Positions 19,093 through 28,292 are shown, counted from the first letter of the stretch. The stretch is DNA of 51,845 bases from DASVVT01 sp036386415 (GCA_036386415.1 DASVVT010000003.1:1-51845); one strand, 5' to 3'. Notes: a model not told the origin generated them from the letters alone. Translations and numbers: made by a program.

Positions 19093-20034
19093 TTATTTCG
19101 CTGCCTGCACGGCGCGCTCAAACGGAATCTCCTCGAAGTGCGTCATACGCTTGAACTGGCGGAAGCGCTCGTTGATCTCTTCGTGTGTGAGGCGCTGGAC
19201 GCGCTCTGTGCCGAACTCTTCGACGTTGAACGAGGCCATCACCGATCCGAAGATCATGGCGCGACGCATGGCCGCATCGTCGAGCTTATCCTGGCTCGCA
19301 AGATAACCCATGAAGCCGCCCGCGAACGTATCGCCCGCGCCGGTCGGGTCAAAGACAGACTCCAAAGGGTAGGCCGGAATGGCGAAATACGTCTCCCCTG
19401 TAAAGAGCGCCGCGCCGTATTCGCCGCGCTTGACGATCAGCGCCTGCGGCCCCTGGGACAATATCCTGCGCGCGGCTTTAATCAGGTTCGGCTCCCTGGC
19501 GATCTGACGCGCTTCGGCATCGTTGACCACCAGCACATGTACGTCCTTGATCGTCTCAAGCAGCGATTCGTAGGTGGTGTCGATCCAATAGTTCATCGTA
19601 TCGAGCGCCACAAGCTCTGCGCCCCTGACCTGCTCGCGCACCTCGCGCTGAAGGTCTGGCTGAATGTTGCCGAGAAAGACGAGCCGCGAGTGCTTAGAGT
19701 CTTCCGACAGCTTCGGCTTGAAATCCGCAAAGACGTTGAGCTGCGTGTCCAAAGTGTGCGCCGTGTTCAGGTCGTAATCGTAGCGCCCGCGCCAGAAGAA
19801 TGTCTGTCCGTCAGCAATGCGTTCGAGATCCGTCGTATCGACGCCGTGCCGCTCGAACACCTCTTCCTCCTGACGGCTGAAATCCCCGCCGACCACCCCG
19901 ACCACGCGCACGTTCGTAAAATAGCTCGCTGAGATGGAAAAGTGGGTCGCCGACCCGCCCAGCATCTTGTCACGCCTTCCAAAAGGCGTCTCCACCGCAT
20001 CAAACGCCACCGATCCGACTACCAGCAAGGACAT
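19093..20034 (-). CDS. PfkB-family sugar/nucleoside kinase
   Basis: A 313-residue ribokinase-like kinase. The N-terminal LLVVGSVAFDAVETPFG and GGSATHFSISAS form the substrate-side signature. The C-terminal signature DPTGAGDTFAGGFMGYL has the catalytic Asp (GAGD) and anion hole. Substrate specificity (adenosine, ribose or another sugar) cannot be decided by eye. Heptamer element C lies directly upstream (20069-20217). The order mtnP - BamD-like - PfkB on one strand, each separated by an element, is notable. With mtnP nearby, a role in nucleoside or methylthioribose metabolism is possible but unproven. Confidence 0.88.
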   Translation of the reverse strand: MSLLVVGSVAFDAVETPFGRRDKMLGGSATHFSISASYFTNVRVVGVVGGDFSRQEEEVFERHGVDTTDLERIADGQTFFWRGRYDYDLNTAHTLDTQLNVFADFKPKLSEDSKHSRLVFLGNIQPDLQREVREQVRGAELVALDTMNYWIDTTYESLLETIKDVHVLVVNDAEARQIAREPNLIKAARRILSQGPQALIVKRGEYGAALFTGETYFAIPAYPLESVFDPTGAGDTFAGGFMGYLASQDKLDDAAMRRAMIFGSVMASFNVEEFGTERVQRLTHEEINERFRQFKRMTHFEEIPFERAVQAAK

Positions 20035-20068
20035 GTGTTTTCAATCGCTCCTTTGAAGAAGTATCCAT

Positions 20069-20688
<620 letters not shown>

Positions 20689-20703
20689 TACGTACCTCCA
20701 TTA

Positions 20704-20851
20704 AGTAGACAGTAGTCAGTAGTCAGTAGCCAGTAGAAAGAAAAACAGCAGCCTCACGCATCGCTGTCTACTCTGATTGTAAGGCTCAGTACGAACACAC
20801 ATCAACCGATCTTCTTTTCTACTGACTACTGACTACTGACTACTGTCTACT
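20704..20851. repeat. AGTAGNC heptamer element, copy D (core type 1)
   Basis: Left arm AGTAGAC, AGTAGTC, AGTAGTC, AGTAGCC, AGTAGAA. Core (AACAGCAGCCTCACGC... to ...ACATCAACCGATC) has the same orientation as copies A and C. Right arm CTACTGA repeated, then CTACTGTCTAC. It fills the gap between the mtnP stop codon (TAG at 20847-20849, within the arm) and the BamD-like start at 20688. Confidence 0.95.
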
Positions 20852-21728
20852 TCTCATTACCACTGTATTTCCTAATGATTGCTTCGAGCTTTTTCGCTGT
20901 CGCTTCGGGCCACAGGTTGCGTGGCGTAAAGATCGCGTTCTTGAGCGCCCACTCGCACCCGCACCCGCGCGGCTTGTCGCCCAACTGCTTGACCGCCTCG
21001 CGCATGATGAGCTGCGCGTTGCGCACATTTTTGTTCAGATATTCAACCACCGTTTCAACCGAGACGGCATCGTGCGCTTCGTGCCAGCAATCATAATCCG
21101 TGACGAGCGCGAGGGTGGCATAGCAGATTTCCGCCTCGCGCGCGAGCTTGGCTTCCTGAAGGTTGGTCATCCCGATGACGTCCATGCCCCATGAGCGATA
21201 GACGTTCGACTCTGCTTTCGTCGAGAATGCAGGCCCCTCCATGCACAGATATGTTCCGCCGCGATGCACTTTGACATCCGCCGCGCCGCACGCCGCCTCC
21301 ACCACGTCGCCGACCTCACCGCACACTGGATGGGCGAACGTGACGTGCGCGACGATGCCATCGCCAAAGAAGGTCGATTCGTGCGCGCGTGCGCGCGTGC
21401 GGTCAAAGAACTGTTCAGGGATCACCATGTCGAGCGGCGCATACTGCTCCTGCAAAGACCCTACGGCAGAAGCGGACAGAATGCGTTCCACTCCGAGCAG
21501 CTTCATCGCGTAGATGTTCGCCCGAAACGGCAACTCCGTCGGCGTAAACCGATGCCCGCGACCATGACGCGGCAGAAACGCCACGCGCACACCTTCCAGC
21601 GTCCCCACGATAAAGACATCCGAAGGATCGCCGAACGGCGTCTCAACCTTGACCTCTTCAATGTCTTTCAGCTCCGGCATCTGGTAGAGGCCGCTGCCGC
21701 CGATGATCCCGATCTTAACCGTCGCCAT
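20847..21728 (-). CDS. mtnP: S-methyl-5'-thioadenosine phosphorylase
   Basis: Cleaves methylthioadenosine with phosphate to adenine and methylthioribose 1-phosphate, in methionine salvage. The 293 residues carry IGIIGGSGLYQ at the N-terminus, FLPRHGRGHRFTPTELPFRANIYAMK, YLCMEGPAFSTKAES, and the C-terminal EAHDAVSVETV, all typical of MTAP-type class II phosphorylases. The longer C-terminus (GCGCEW...) is usual in bacterial MtnP. It overlaps the 3' end of the gene upstream by 14 nt. Its TAG stop is in heptamer copy D. It might also act on other purine nucleosides. Confidence 0.92.
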   Translation of the reverse strand: MATVKIGIIGGSGLYQMPELKDIEEVKVETPFGDPSDVFIVGTLEGVRVAFLPRHGRGHRFTPTELPFRANIYAMKLLGVERILSASAVGSLQEQYAPLDMVIPEQFFDRTRARAHESTFFGDGIVAHVTFAHPVCGEVGDVVEAACGAADVKVHRGGTYLCMEGPAFSTKAESNVYRSWGMDVIGMTNLQEAKLAREAEICYATLALVTDYDCWHEAHDAVSVETVVEYLNKNVRNAQLIMREAVKQLGDKPRGCGCEWALKNAIFTPRNLWPEATAKKLEAIIRKYSGNEK

Positions 21729-22278
21729 GTGAAGTCTCGCTCCCGCCGTCGTTTACTCTACCCGACTTGCATCCCGCCGCCATCGCGTTTTTGACGAACT
21801 CACCTAGTTGACCGGCCTGTTGTTTAAGAAGCAGCTCTTCAAGCGGCTTGATCTTCACTTTCGGCTTCGCCTTCTTGATGTTCTCGTAAGTCCGCAGCAC
21901 GCCTTCGACGCCCGCGAGATAAATTTGATACTTATCATTCGCCTGCTCCGTATGCTCTATGATGAACCTCGCCTCGGAGAACAAAAGCTGCGCCGATATT
22001 GTTGGCGCGTAGTCGCCCTTGATCTTCGAGTAGTCTCCGAGCACCGCTGTGCAGATGGGCACGCTGATGTCCGGCACATCAACCAGGAATTTCACCAGCC
22101 AGGCGCTCAAGTCTGGCGCGTCTTTGTTCAGTGGATCGTTCTCAAGCAGCGTCGCGATCTCGACGGCTCGCTTCCGCTCTTCGGGCGTTGAGGGGCTGCG
22201 TTTTTGGGCAAGAGCGATCGTCGCGCTTAAAGCGAGCGCGAGGGCGAACAAGGAGAGTAATAACTTTTTGAGCGGCAC
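21715..22278 (-). CDS. Hypothetical exported helical protein
   Basis: A 187-residue protein of unrecognised family. A signal peptide (MPLKKLLLSLFALALALSAT...LAQ) precedes a mostly helical region with SPSTPEERKRAVEIATLLENDP and FLVDVPDISVPIC, then a lysine-rich stretch (IKKAKPKVKIKPLEEL). Its stop lies 14 nt inside mtnP in another frame. The MBL hydrolase gene upstream ends 1 nt before its start. The tight packing suggests one operon MBL-hypothetical-mtnP. Confidence 0.7.
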   Translation of the reverse strand: MPLKKLLLSLFALALALSATIALAQKRSPSTPEERKRAVEIATLLENDPLNKDAPDLSAWLVKFLVDVPDISVPICTAVLGDYSKIKGDYAPTISAQLLFSEARFIIEHTEQANDKYQIYLAGVEGVLRTYENIKKAKPKVKIKPLEELLLKQQAGQLGEFVKNAMAAGCKSGRVNDGGSETSHGDG

Positions 22279-22279
22279 T

Positions 22280-23134
22280 TCAGTTTCCTTTCATCTCTTT
22301 TAGGCCGACAGCGCGTAGTTTTCCCTCATCCTCCAGGACGCGGCAGAGCGGCTCTTCGGGGTCGTGATAGAAGAGGCAGAGCCACTGTTCGCGCGCGGCC
22401 TGCGGCAACAGTCGCTTTTTCGCTTCGAGCGTCTCCACCGGGTAGAGATCATAGCCCATGATCCAGGCGAGCGGCACGTGCGCGCGCATCGGCACGAGAT
22501 CGGCAAAACTGAAGAGAGTCTGACCATTGCGACGCAGGCGCACGCATTGCATGGTGCGTGAGTGGCCTGCGATGGTCTCCATTCTGAGCCCCGGCACGAC
22601 CTCGTAATCAGCCTCTTTCAATTCCAGTTGCCCCGACTCTTTCACGGGTCGCCAGTTCTCCGGCAGATAGCTTGCGCGGTCGCGCTCGTGCGGCGCTTCG
22701 GCATGCTCGTATTCGGCGCGCGAGACGAAATAACGTGCGTTCGGAAAGGTCGGCACGACTTGACCCCTTTCATCCAGCATCGTGTTGCCGCCCGCATGAT
22801 CGAAATGCAGGTGTGTGTTGACGACGATGGAAATCTCTTCCGGCTCGACGCCCGTCAGCGCCCTCACCGAATCGCGCAAAGTCCGCTCGCGCTCGATGCC
22901 GTAAATGGCCGCCTGCTTCGGCGGCCATTTATCGCCGATGCCTGTTTCAACGAGGATGCGCTCCGTGCTCGTCTCTACGAACAGGCAGTTCATATTCAAC
23001 GGGATGCGATTGTGCTCATCGGGCGGGCAGATTTTCGACCACAGGGAGCGCGGGACGACGCCGAACATCGCCCCGCCGTCCAGATGAAACAGAGCGTCCG
23101 GCACGATCTCTACGCGGTAATCTGCGAGCCACAT
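22280..23134 (-). CDS. MBL-fold metallo-hydrolase
   Basis: A 284-residue metallo-beta-lactamase-fold hydrolase. The zinc motif NTHLHFDHAGGN (HxHxDH) is near residue 105, with a downstream histidine in ETIAGHSRTMQC. I chose the ATG at 23134 because GGAGA sits 10 nt upstream. The frame is open to 23179, but that start lies next to the inverted repeat. Compared with the family it looks like the quorum-quenching/glyoxalase II-like clade; the substrate is unknown. Confidence 0.85.
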   Translation of the reverse strand: MWLADYRVEIVPDALFHLDGGAMFGVVPRSLWSKICPPDEHNRIPLNMNCLFVETSTERILVETGIGDKWPPKQAAIYGIERERTLRDSVRALTGVEPEEISIVVNTHLHFDHAGGNTMLDERGQVVPTFPNARYFVSRAEYEHAEAPHERDRASYLPENWRPVKESGQLELKEADYEVVPGLRMETIAGHSRTMQCVRLRRNGQTLFSFADLVPMRAHVPLAWIMGYDLYPVETLEAKKRLLPQAAREQWLCLFYHDPEEPLCRVLEDEGKLRAVGLKEMKGN

Positions 23135-23180
23135 CCAAAAGTCTCCGGCTGCACACGGCACACGCCTGGCAGAACTCATG

Positions 23181-23244
23181 ACAAAGGCACAAAGACACCA
23201 AAAATATTTCCAGGCGATATTAGTGTCCCTGTGCCTTTGTGGTG
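23181..23244. repeat. Inverted repeat, ACAAAGGCACA type
   Basis: Left arm ACAAAGGCACAAAGACACC (23181-23199) and right arm GTGTCCCTGTGCCTTTGTGGTG are imperfect inverted complements around ~25 nt of AT-rich sequence. It separates the parvulin stop from the MBL gene. It resembles the CGCAAAGG repeat at 40309-40396 in sequence and layout. Confidence 0.75.
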
Positions 23245-23253
23245 ATTGACATT

Positions 23254-24609
23254 TTAAGGCTTGCGCGTTCCGGGTTTGCCGCCTCCCTGTTTGGAGGGCG
23301 AACTGCCGGGCTTGGCCTTGGCATCAGGGTCAGCCGGCGCTGAAGGCTCAGGCATCCCCTGCGCGCCCTCACCACCCTCTGCCCCGCCCTCTGGAGGCAT
23401 CCCCGGAAACTCCGACGGCTGCTGGGGCGGCGCGACGACCTCGTAGTTCTCAGCGACCGTGACGCGTGTCCGGGCTACGATCTCGTCGAGCGCTTTTTGC
23501 TGCTTCTCTTCCTCGACGGCGGCGCGCGCCTGATCGCGTGCCGTCTGCGGCGGCGCGAAAGGGTTGGCCTGCTCCGAGCCGCCCGCTTTAATCAGGATGT
23601 GACTGGCGTGCACCTGCTCTTCAGCTTTGCCGCCTTCGCCGTCTACGGTGCGACGCTCTTGCAGTTTGATGATGTGAAAGCCGAACTCTGTCTCGACGAG
23701 GTCGCTGATCTGTCCGGGCTGTAGAGCGAAGGCGGCATCCTCAAACTTCTTCGTCATCTGCCCGCGCCCGAACCATCCCAGATCACCGCCCTTGTCTTTG
23801 CTTCCCGGATCGGTTGAGAACTCTTTGGCGAGCGCCGCGAAGTCCTCGCCCGCGCGTGCGCGTTTCAAGACATCTTCGGCCTTGGCGCGCGCCTTGCTCG
23901 AATCAAGCTCGGGATGCGCAGCGATATAGGCGTCAATCTCCTGATCCGTGGCCTTGATACGCGGGAGAACCTTATCCTTAAAATACTTGCTTGCCAGCAG
24001 ACGCGAATCTTGCAGCATCATCTGCATACGCGTTTCGTTCTCTTTATCGACTCCGGCGGCGATGCCCTTACGTTCGGCGACGAAGAGGCGCGCCCACTGC
24101 TTCTTCAACTGTTCGAGCTGTGCGCCCTCCAGCTTACCGGCCATCGTCGGATTGGCTGTCCGCGCATCCTGGATGAACTGGTTAAACCTTACCTCCTGCC
24201 CCGGCTCCTTCAAAAAAGCATCGGCTTCGGCGTCAGAGACGAGTTGTTCCGGCGAGTTAACACCGGCGCTCTTCTGCTGCTTCTCGGCATAACTCTGGGC
24301 GATGGCCTGAGCGTGATTAAGCTCAAGCTGCCGTCGCATCTCGGGGCTGTCGGCGATGCCTGCGGCTCTCGCCTCTTCTGCGACCGCAAGCAGCTCGCGC
24401 AGGTCTTTGGCTAATCTCTTGCGCTCCTCCTCGCTCGTCGCGAGCATGGCGCGCTGTTGTGGCGGCAACGTCTCGACGATGATCTTCATGTCCTCGCTGG
24501 TGATATTGAGGGCTGAGGCGCGGCGCGCCTGCACCTGCCAGGCGATGAGTCCCGCCGAGAAGAGAACCGCGACGGCGGCTGCGATCCAGGCTTTGGTTGT
24601 TGATGTCAA
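23254..24609 (-). CDS. Periplasmic parvulin-type peptidyl-prolyl isomerase (SurA/PrsA-like)
   Basis: A 451-residue foldase anchored by an N-terminal membrane segment (AWIAAAVAVLFSAGLIAWQV). I chose the TTG at 24609 (MTSTTKAW) because GAAAGGATAG lies upstream and the anchor starts nearby. The frame is open to 24741, but that part overlaps the epimerase gene. Residues ~45-210 form a SurA-like helical chaperone domain. Residues ~215-320 are a parvulin domain (AGEDFAALAKEFSTDPGS, GGDLGWFGRGQM, FGFHIIKLQERR). Unusually, the HASHILIK strand that normally begins the domain comes after it. The C-terminus is Pro/Gly-rich. It probably assists folding of envelope proteins. Confidence 0.85.
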   Translation of the reverse strand: MTSTTKAWIAAAVAVLFSAGLIAWQVQARRASALNITSEDMKIIVETLPPQQRAMLATSEEERKRLAKDLRELLAVAEEARAAGIADSPEMRRQLELNHAQAIAQSYAEKQQKSAGVNSPEQLVSDAEADAFLKEPGQEVRFNQFIQDARTANPTMAGKLEGAQLEQLKKQWARLFVAERKGIAAGVDKENETRMQMMLQDSRLLASKYFKDKVLPRIKATDQEIDAYIAAHPELDSSKARAKAEDVLKRARAGEDFAALAKEFSTDPGSKDKGGDLGWFGRGQMTKKFEDAAFALQPGQISDLVETEFGFHIIKLQERRTVDGEGGKAEEQVHASHILIKAGGSEQANPFAPPQTARDQARAAVEEEKQQKALDEIVARTRVTVAENYEVVAPPQQPSEFPGMPPEGGAEGGEGAQGMPEPSAPADPDAKAKPGSSPSKQGGGKPGTRKP

Positions 24610-24625
24610 GATGAATACTATCCTT

Positions 24626-25036
24626 TCAATGTGTCTGACGGGCGGTGTGCTCGACCAGTTCGAGAAGCACGCCGCCTGCCGATGATGGGTGAATAAATGC
24701 GACCAGACAGCCGCCCACTCCGATGCGTGGCGTCTCGTCAATCAAGCGCGCGCCGCGTTCTTTCAAGCTCGCCAGCGCGGCGCGAATGTCCGGGACGCGC
24801 ACGGCGATATGATGAATCCCAGGCCCGCGCTTCTCCAGAAATTTAGCGACGGGCGAATCCGCGCTCGTCGGCTCTAAAAGCTCTATGCGCGATTCGCCCA
24901 GCGGCAACATCGCCACACGCACCTTCTGTTCTTCAACCTCTTCCCTCTCTACCACCTCAAGCCCCAGCGTATCACGCCAGAACTCAAGCGCGTCGTCAAT
25001 GGCGCGGGTTGCGATCCCCAAGTGTTCAATTTTCAT
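24626..25036 (-). CDS. mce: Methylmalonyl-CoA epimerase
   Basis: Interconverts (S)- and (R)-methylmalonyl-CoA in propionate metabolism. The 136-residue VOC-fold protein starts MKIEHLGIATRAIDDALEF; the metal ligands fit the family: His4-Leu in the first strand, Glu in RIELLEP, His in GIHHIAVRV and Glu in VLLELVEH. The frame is open to 25105, but that extension (STVYCLL) is translated heptamer repeat and is rejected. No Shine-Dalgarno is visible because element E begins directly upstream. meaB, whose product protects methylmalonyl-CoA mutase, lies on the other side of the element, which supports the assignment. Confidence 0.92.
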   Translation of the reverse strand: MKIEHLGIATRAIDDALEFWRDTLGLEVVEREEVEEQKVRVAMLPLGESRIELLEPTSADSPVAKFLEKRGPGIHHIAVRVPDIRAALASLKERGARLIDETPRIGVGGCLVAFIHPSSAGGVLLELVEHTARQTH

Positions 25037-25042
25037 AAAGTA

Positions 25043-25184
25043 AGTAGTTAGTAGACAGTAGACAGTAGAACAGAAAGCAGCAGCCTTCGCCTTGCTATCT
25101 ACCATCGCTTTCGAGAATGAGCATCAACCCACATTACCGGATTTTCTCTTCTACTGACTACTGGCTACTGGCTACTGGCTACTG
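25043..25184. repeat. AGTAGNC heptamer element, copy E (diverged core)
   Basis: Left arm AGTAGTTAGTAGACAGTAG...; right arm CTACTGA, CTACTGG, CTACTGG, CTACTGG, CTACTG. The core begins GCAGCAGCCTTCGCC and contains GAGCATCAACCCAC, recognisably core type 1 but more diverged. The last six codons and the stop of meaB lie in or against the right arm, and the mce start codon is 7 nt from the left arm. Confidence 0.92.
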
Positions 25185-26118
25185 CTTTAATTATCTCTTC
25201 TACCGCCGAGTAAGGGTCGCGTCGTTTGTCTGCGACCTCTGCGGCCAGTGCGTCAAGTTTCTCTGATGCGGAATCAGCGCCGAGGGTTCGCGCGAGCAGA
25301 CGTTCGCGCAGCAGCTCAAGGATGCGCCAGCGCGCGATGGCGAGGCGACGCGGGGCCGAAGATTCGCCTCTGCGCTGAAACTCGTAATAACGCTCAATGG
25401 CGGCGGCCAACTCTTCGATCCCTTTATTCTCCGTCGCCACGGTCTTGATGATCGGCGGCTCCCAGGCATCCGAGCGCATCGCCAGAGAGAGGAGCGCTTC
25501 CAGTTCTTTCTCCGTGCGCAGGACGCCTTCGCGATCCGCTTTATTGATGACGAAGACATCACCTATCTCCATGATGCCCGCCTTGATCGCTTGAATGTCG
25601 TCGCCCATACCGGGCACGAGCACGACGACAGAGACATCAGCGGCCTTCACCACCTCAACTTCGTCCTGGCCGACGCCGACCGTCTCGACGATGATCTTTG
25701 CGTAGCCGGCGGCATCCAGTATCGCCACGGCGTCAACGGTTGCGCGCGCGAGGCCGCCCAAATTTCCGCGCGTCGCCATCGAGCGAATGAAGACGTTCTG
25801 ATCGAGCCCCAGCGTCTGCATCCTGATGCGGTCGCCAAGGATTGCGCCGCCCGAAAAAGGGCTCGACGGATCGACCGCGATGATGCCGACGCGCTCGCCC
25901 CTTCGCCTGTAAAGACCGGCCAGTTTATCGACGAGAGACGATTTGCCTGCGCCGGGCGAGCCCGTGATGCCTACGATCATTCCGCGCCCCGTGCGCGGAA
26001 AGACCTCTTTCATCAAAGCGGCTGCGTCTTCAGCCCCGTCTTCAACCTTTGAAATCGCGCGGGCTACGGCGCGCGTATCTCCGGCGAGAATCTTTTCAAT
26101 GAACTGAGAGCTGCTCAT
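25165..26118 (-). CDS. meaB: Methylmalonyl-CoA mutase-associated GTPase MeaB
   Basis: A 317-residue SIMIBI-class GTPase that gates cofactor loading and protects methylmalonyl-CoA mutase. Walker A reads GITGSPGAGKSS at residues ~50-61; AVDPSSPFSGGAILGDR and ETVGVGQDEVEV are the switch and Walker B regions; VINKADREG gives the base specificity motif. No mutase gene lies in the window. The C-terminal residues V-A-S-S-Q and the TAG stop are encoded by the right arm of heptamer copy E, so the native end has been replaced or extended. It begins 3 nt after a small open frame (26122-26229). Confidence 0.95.
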   Translation of the reverse strand: MSSSQFIEKILAGDTRAVARAISKVEDGAEDAAALMKEVFPRTGRGMIVGITGSPGAGKSSLVDKLAGLYRRRGERVGIIAVDPSSPFSGGAILGDRIRMQTLGLDQNVFIRSMATRGNLGGLARATVDAVAILDAAGYAKIIVETVGVGQDEVEVVKAADVSVVVLVPGMGDDIQAIKAGIMEIGDVFVINKADREGVLRTEKELEALLSLAMRSDAWEPPIIKTVATENKGIEELAAAIERYYEFQRRGESSAPRRLAIARWRILELLRERLLARTLGADSASEKLDALAAEVADKRRDPYSAVEEIIKAVASSQ

Positions 26119-26121
26119 GAT

Positions 26122-26229
26122 TCAACCCGCCGCATAACTTTCAAAGCGGCGAACGATTTGCCGTGGTCTGGCTAAAGAGCCCACGCACCACAGACCTATG
26201 AACAGCGATGCGGAAAATATCTTTTTCAT
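26122..26229 (-). CDS. Possible 35-residue exported microprotein
   Basis: An ATG-started frame encodes MKKIFSASLFIGLWCVGSLA followed by a basic segment (RPRQIVRRFES) and a stop 3 nt before the meaB ATG. The N-terminus looks like a signal peptide or membrane anchor. It fills the gap between acyl-CoA dehydrogenase and meaB. No clear ribosome binding site is seen, so translation could depend on coupling. It may also be the remnant of a longer gene. Confidence 0.35.
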   Translation of the reverse strand: MKKIFSASLFIGLWCVGSLARPRQIVRRFESYAAG

Positions 26230-26249
26230 GAGCTATTGAGATCGCGCGT

Positions 26250-27392
26250 CTATTGCCTCAACAACTGGCGCGCGATGACGAGGCGCTGGATTTCGCTTGT
26301 TCCTTCACCGATGGTGCAGAGCTTGGAGTCGCGCCAGTATTTCTCAGGCGGATAGTCTTTCGTATAGCCGTAGCCGCCGTGAATCTGTATCGCCTCTTCG
26401 CAGACCTTCACGCTCACCTCCGAAGCATACAGCTTCGCCATAGAGGATTCCTTCGTCACACGCTTGCCTTGATCTTTGAGATAAGCGGCGCGCAGCGTGA
26501 GCAGGCGCGCGGCCTCGATCTGCGTCGCCATGTCCGCGAGCTTGAACTGAATCGCCTGGAACTCCGCGATGGGTTTGCCGAACTGCTCGCGCTCTTTGGC
26601 GTAGCGTACGGCAGATTCGTACGCGCCCTGTGCGATGCCGAGCGCCAGCGCGGCAATCGAGATGCGCCCGCCATCCAGCACCTGCATGGCCTGACGGAAA
26701 CCCATCCCCTCGTCGCCGAGACGGTTCTCATCCGGCACGTAGCAATCTTCAAAGACGACGCTCGCCGTCTCCGAAGCACGCAATCCCAGCTTGTTCTCCT
26801 TCTTGGAAGGCGCGAACCCCTTCATCCCCTTCTCGAAGATGAAGGCCGTGATGCCCTTGTTTCCTTTCGAGCGATCCGTGACGGCGACGGCCACGCAGGT
26901 ATCGGCGTGAATCGCGTGCGTGATGAAATTCTTCGAGCCGTTGACGACCCATCCGCCGTTGTGTCGAACAGCGTTTGAGCGCGTCCCCGAAGCGTCCGAA
27001 CCCGCGCTCGGCTCTGTCAATCCCCACGCGCCCAGATGCTCGCCCTTCGCGAGCGGCACGAGGTACTTACGCTTCTGCTCCTCCGTGCCGAACATGTAGA
27101 TGTGGTTTGAGCAGAGCGAATTATGCGCGGCGATGGAGATGCCGACCGAGCCGTCTACGCGCGACAACTCTTCAATGATCGTCGCATACTCTATGTAACC
27201 CATGCCCGCGCCGCCGTACTCTTCGGGGAAGATGATGCCCATCAATCCCAGCTCGGCCAGCTTCGGAATCAGCTCGACAGGGAAATGCTGCGCCTCGTCC
27301 CACTCCATCACATGCGGCGCGATCTCAGCTTCGGCAAACTCACGCACGCTCGCTTTGACCTGCTGCTGCTCGTCGCTCAGTTCAAATTCCAT
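26250..27392 (-). CDS. Acyl-CoA dehydrogenase
   Basis: An FAD-dependent alpha,beta-dehydrogenase of 380 residues, the first enzyme of fatty-acid or branched-chain acyl-CoA breakdown. Signatures: GAWGLTEPSAGSDASG and VNGSKNFITHA in the middle domain, IQIHGGYGYTKDYPPEKYWRD, and CTIGEGTSEIQRLVIARQLL. The Glu of GEGTSE is the expected catalytic base. Chain-length specificity is not readable. With meaB and the epimerase downstream it suggests a route from odd-chain or branched acyl-CoA to propionyl-CoA and then succinyl-CoA. Confidence 0.95.
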   Translation of the reverse strand: MEFELSDEQQQVKASVREFAEAEIAPHVMEWDEAQHFPVELIPKLAELGLMGIIFPEEYGGAGMGYIEYATIIEELSRVDGSVGISIAAHNSLCSNHIYMFGTEEQKRKYLVPLAKGEHLGAWGLTEPSAGSDASGTRSNAVRHNGGWVVNGSKNFITHAIHADTCVAVAVTDRSKGNKGITAFIFEKGMKGFAPSKKENKLGLRASETASVVFEDCYVPDENRLGDEGMGFRQAMQVLDGGRISIAALALGIAQGAYESAVRYAKEREQFGKPIAEFQAIQFKLADMATQIEAARLLTLRAAYLKDQGKRVTKESSMAKLYASEVSVKVCEEAIQIHGGYGYTKDYPPEKYWRDSKLCTIGEGTSEIQRLVIARQLLRQ

Positions 27393-27407
27393 CTCAACCC
27401 CTTAATT

Positions 27408-27479
27408 AAGTACTGAGTACTGAGTGCTGAGTTACTGAGTAGTTGCTTTTAACTCAGTCCTCAGCACTCAGTACTCATC
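27408..27479. repeat. Inverted repeat of heptamers, unit ACTGAGT
   Basis: Left arm AAGTACTGAGTACTGAGTGCTGAGTT... has period 7 (AGTACTG, AGTACTG, AGTGCTG). Right arm AACTCAGTCCTCAGCACTC... is the inverted complement. It fills the gap between the rluB stop and the acyl-CoA dehydrogenase start. Confidence 0.85.
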
Positions 27480-27493
27480 ACTTCCATTGTACC

Positions 27494-28288
27494 TTAATCG
27501 CGGCGCGAGCCGTGACCCGCGCTGCGTGCTTTTCGCGCGGCCTGCGGCCTTCTTTTACGCTTCTTGCCGCCCATCAGGCGCGCCACCTCTTCGGGCGCGA
27601 GAAAGCGCCACTGTTTAGGCTGCATGCCTTCACCTGTCAGAAATCCTATCTTCACGCGGCGCAGTTTCAAGACCGAATGGCCTATCGCATCGAACATGCG
27701 CCTGATCTGCTGATTGCGCCCTTCATGCAGTGCGACTTCAAACCAGGCGTTGGTCTCACTCTCGTCCATCTTTTTGATCTCGGCGGGCGCTGTCCGCACG
27801 CCGTCCTCAAGTGTGATGCCCCGGCGTAAGCGCTCAATGGCATCTTCCGGCGGCACGCCCTTCACCTTCACCTCGTAGATTTTCGAGACGCGGTTGCGTG
27901 CCTGCGTGATGAAGTTCGTGAACTCGCCGTCGTTCGTCAGGAGCAACAAGCCTTCTGTGTTGAAATCCAGTCTGCCCACGGGGTGCAGGCGACCGAGCGC
28001 CCTTGGCACAAGCTCGCTCACGAGCGGGCGGCCTTCAGGGTCGGCCAGACTCGTCAAATAACCGCGCGGCTTGTTGAGCAGCACGTAAACCTTCTCCTTC
28101 GACTCAAGCCGTGGGTTGATTAAGCGTCCGCGCACCTTGATGTGGTCGCGCTCAGGATCAGCACGCGTCCCCTGCGCGGTCACCACCTGCCCGTTGACCG
28201 TCACTTCGCCAGCCGCGATCATCTCCTCTGCATGGCGGCGCGAGGCGATTCCGGCAGCCGCGATCAATTTTTGCAGACGCTCGTGCAT
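27494..28288 (-). CDS. rluB: Pseudouridine synthase, RluB/RsuA family
   Basis: Modifies uridine to pseudouridine in rRNA; RluB members act on 23S position 2605 (E. coli numbering). The 264 residues have an N-terminal S4 RNA-binding domain (ERLQKLIAAAGIASRRHAEEMI) and the catalytic domain with GRLDFNTEGLLLLTNDG, whose Asp is the nucleophile. LHEGRNQQIRRMF is also typical. The C-terminus is an Arg/Lys-rich tail. It closes the conserved block M50-trpS-scpA-scpB-rluB. Heptamer copy F lies just upstream. Confidence 0.9.
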   Translation of the reverse strand: MHERLQKLIAAAGIASRRHAEEMIAAGEVTVNGQVVTAQGTRADPERDHIKVRGRLINPRLESKEKVYVLLNKPRGYLTSLADPEGRPLVSELVPRALGRLHPVGRLDFNTEGLLLLTNDGEFTNFITQARNRVSKIYEVKVKGVPPEDAIERLRRGITLEDGVRTAPAEIKKMDESETNAWFEVALHEGRNQQIRRMFDAIGHSVLKLRRVKIGFLTGEGMQPKQWRFLAPEEVARLMGGKKRKRRPQAARKARSAGHGSRRD

Positions 28289-28292
28289 AAAT

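Noticed and set aside
20847..22278. mtnP and its upstream neighbour as a single frameshifted gene
   Set aside because: The upstream protein has its own signal peptide and the mtnP product has a full-length, normal N-terminus; the 14-nt overlap is ordinary operon packing.
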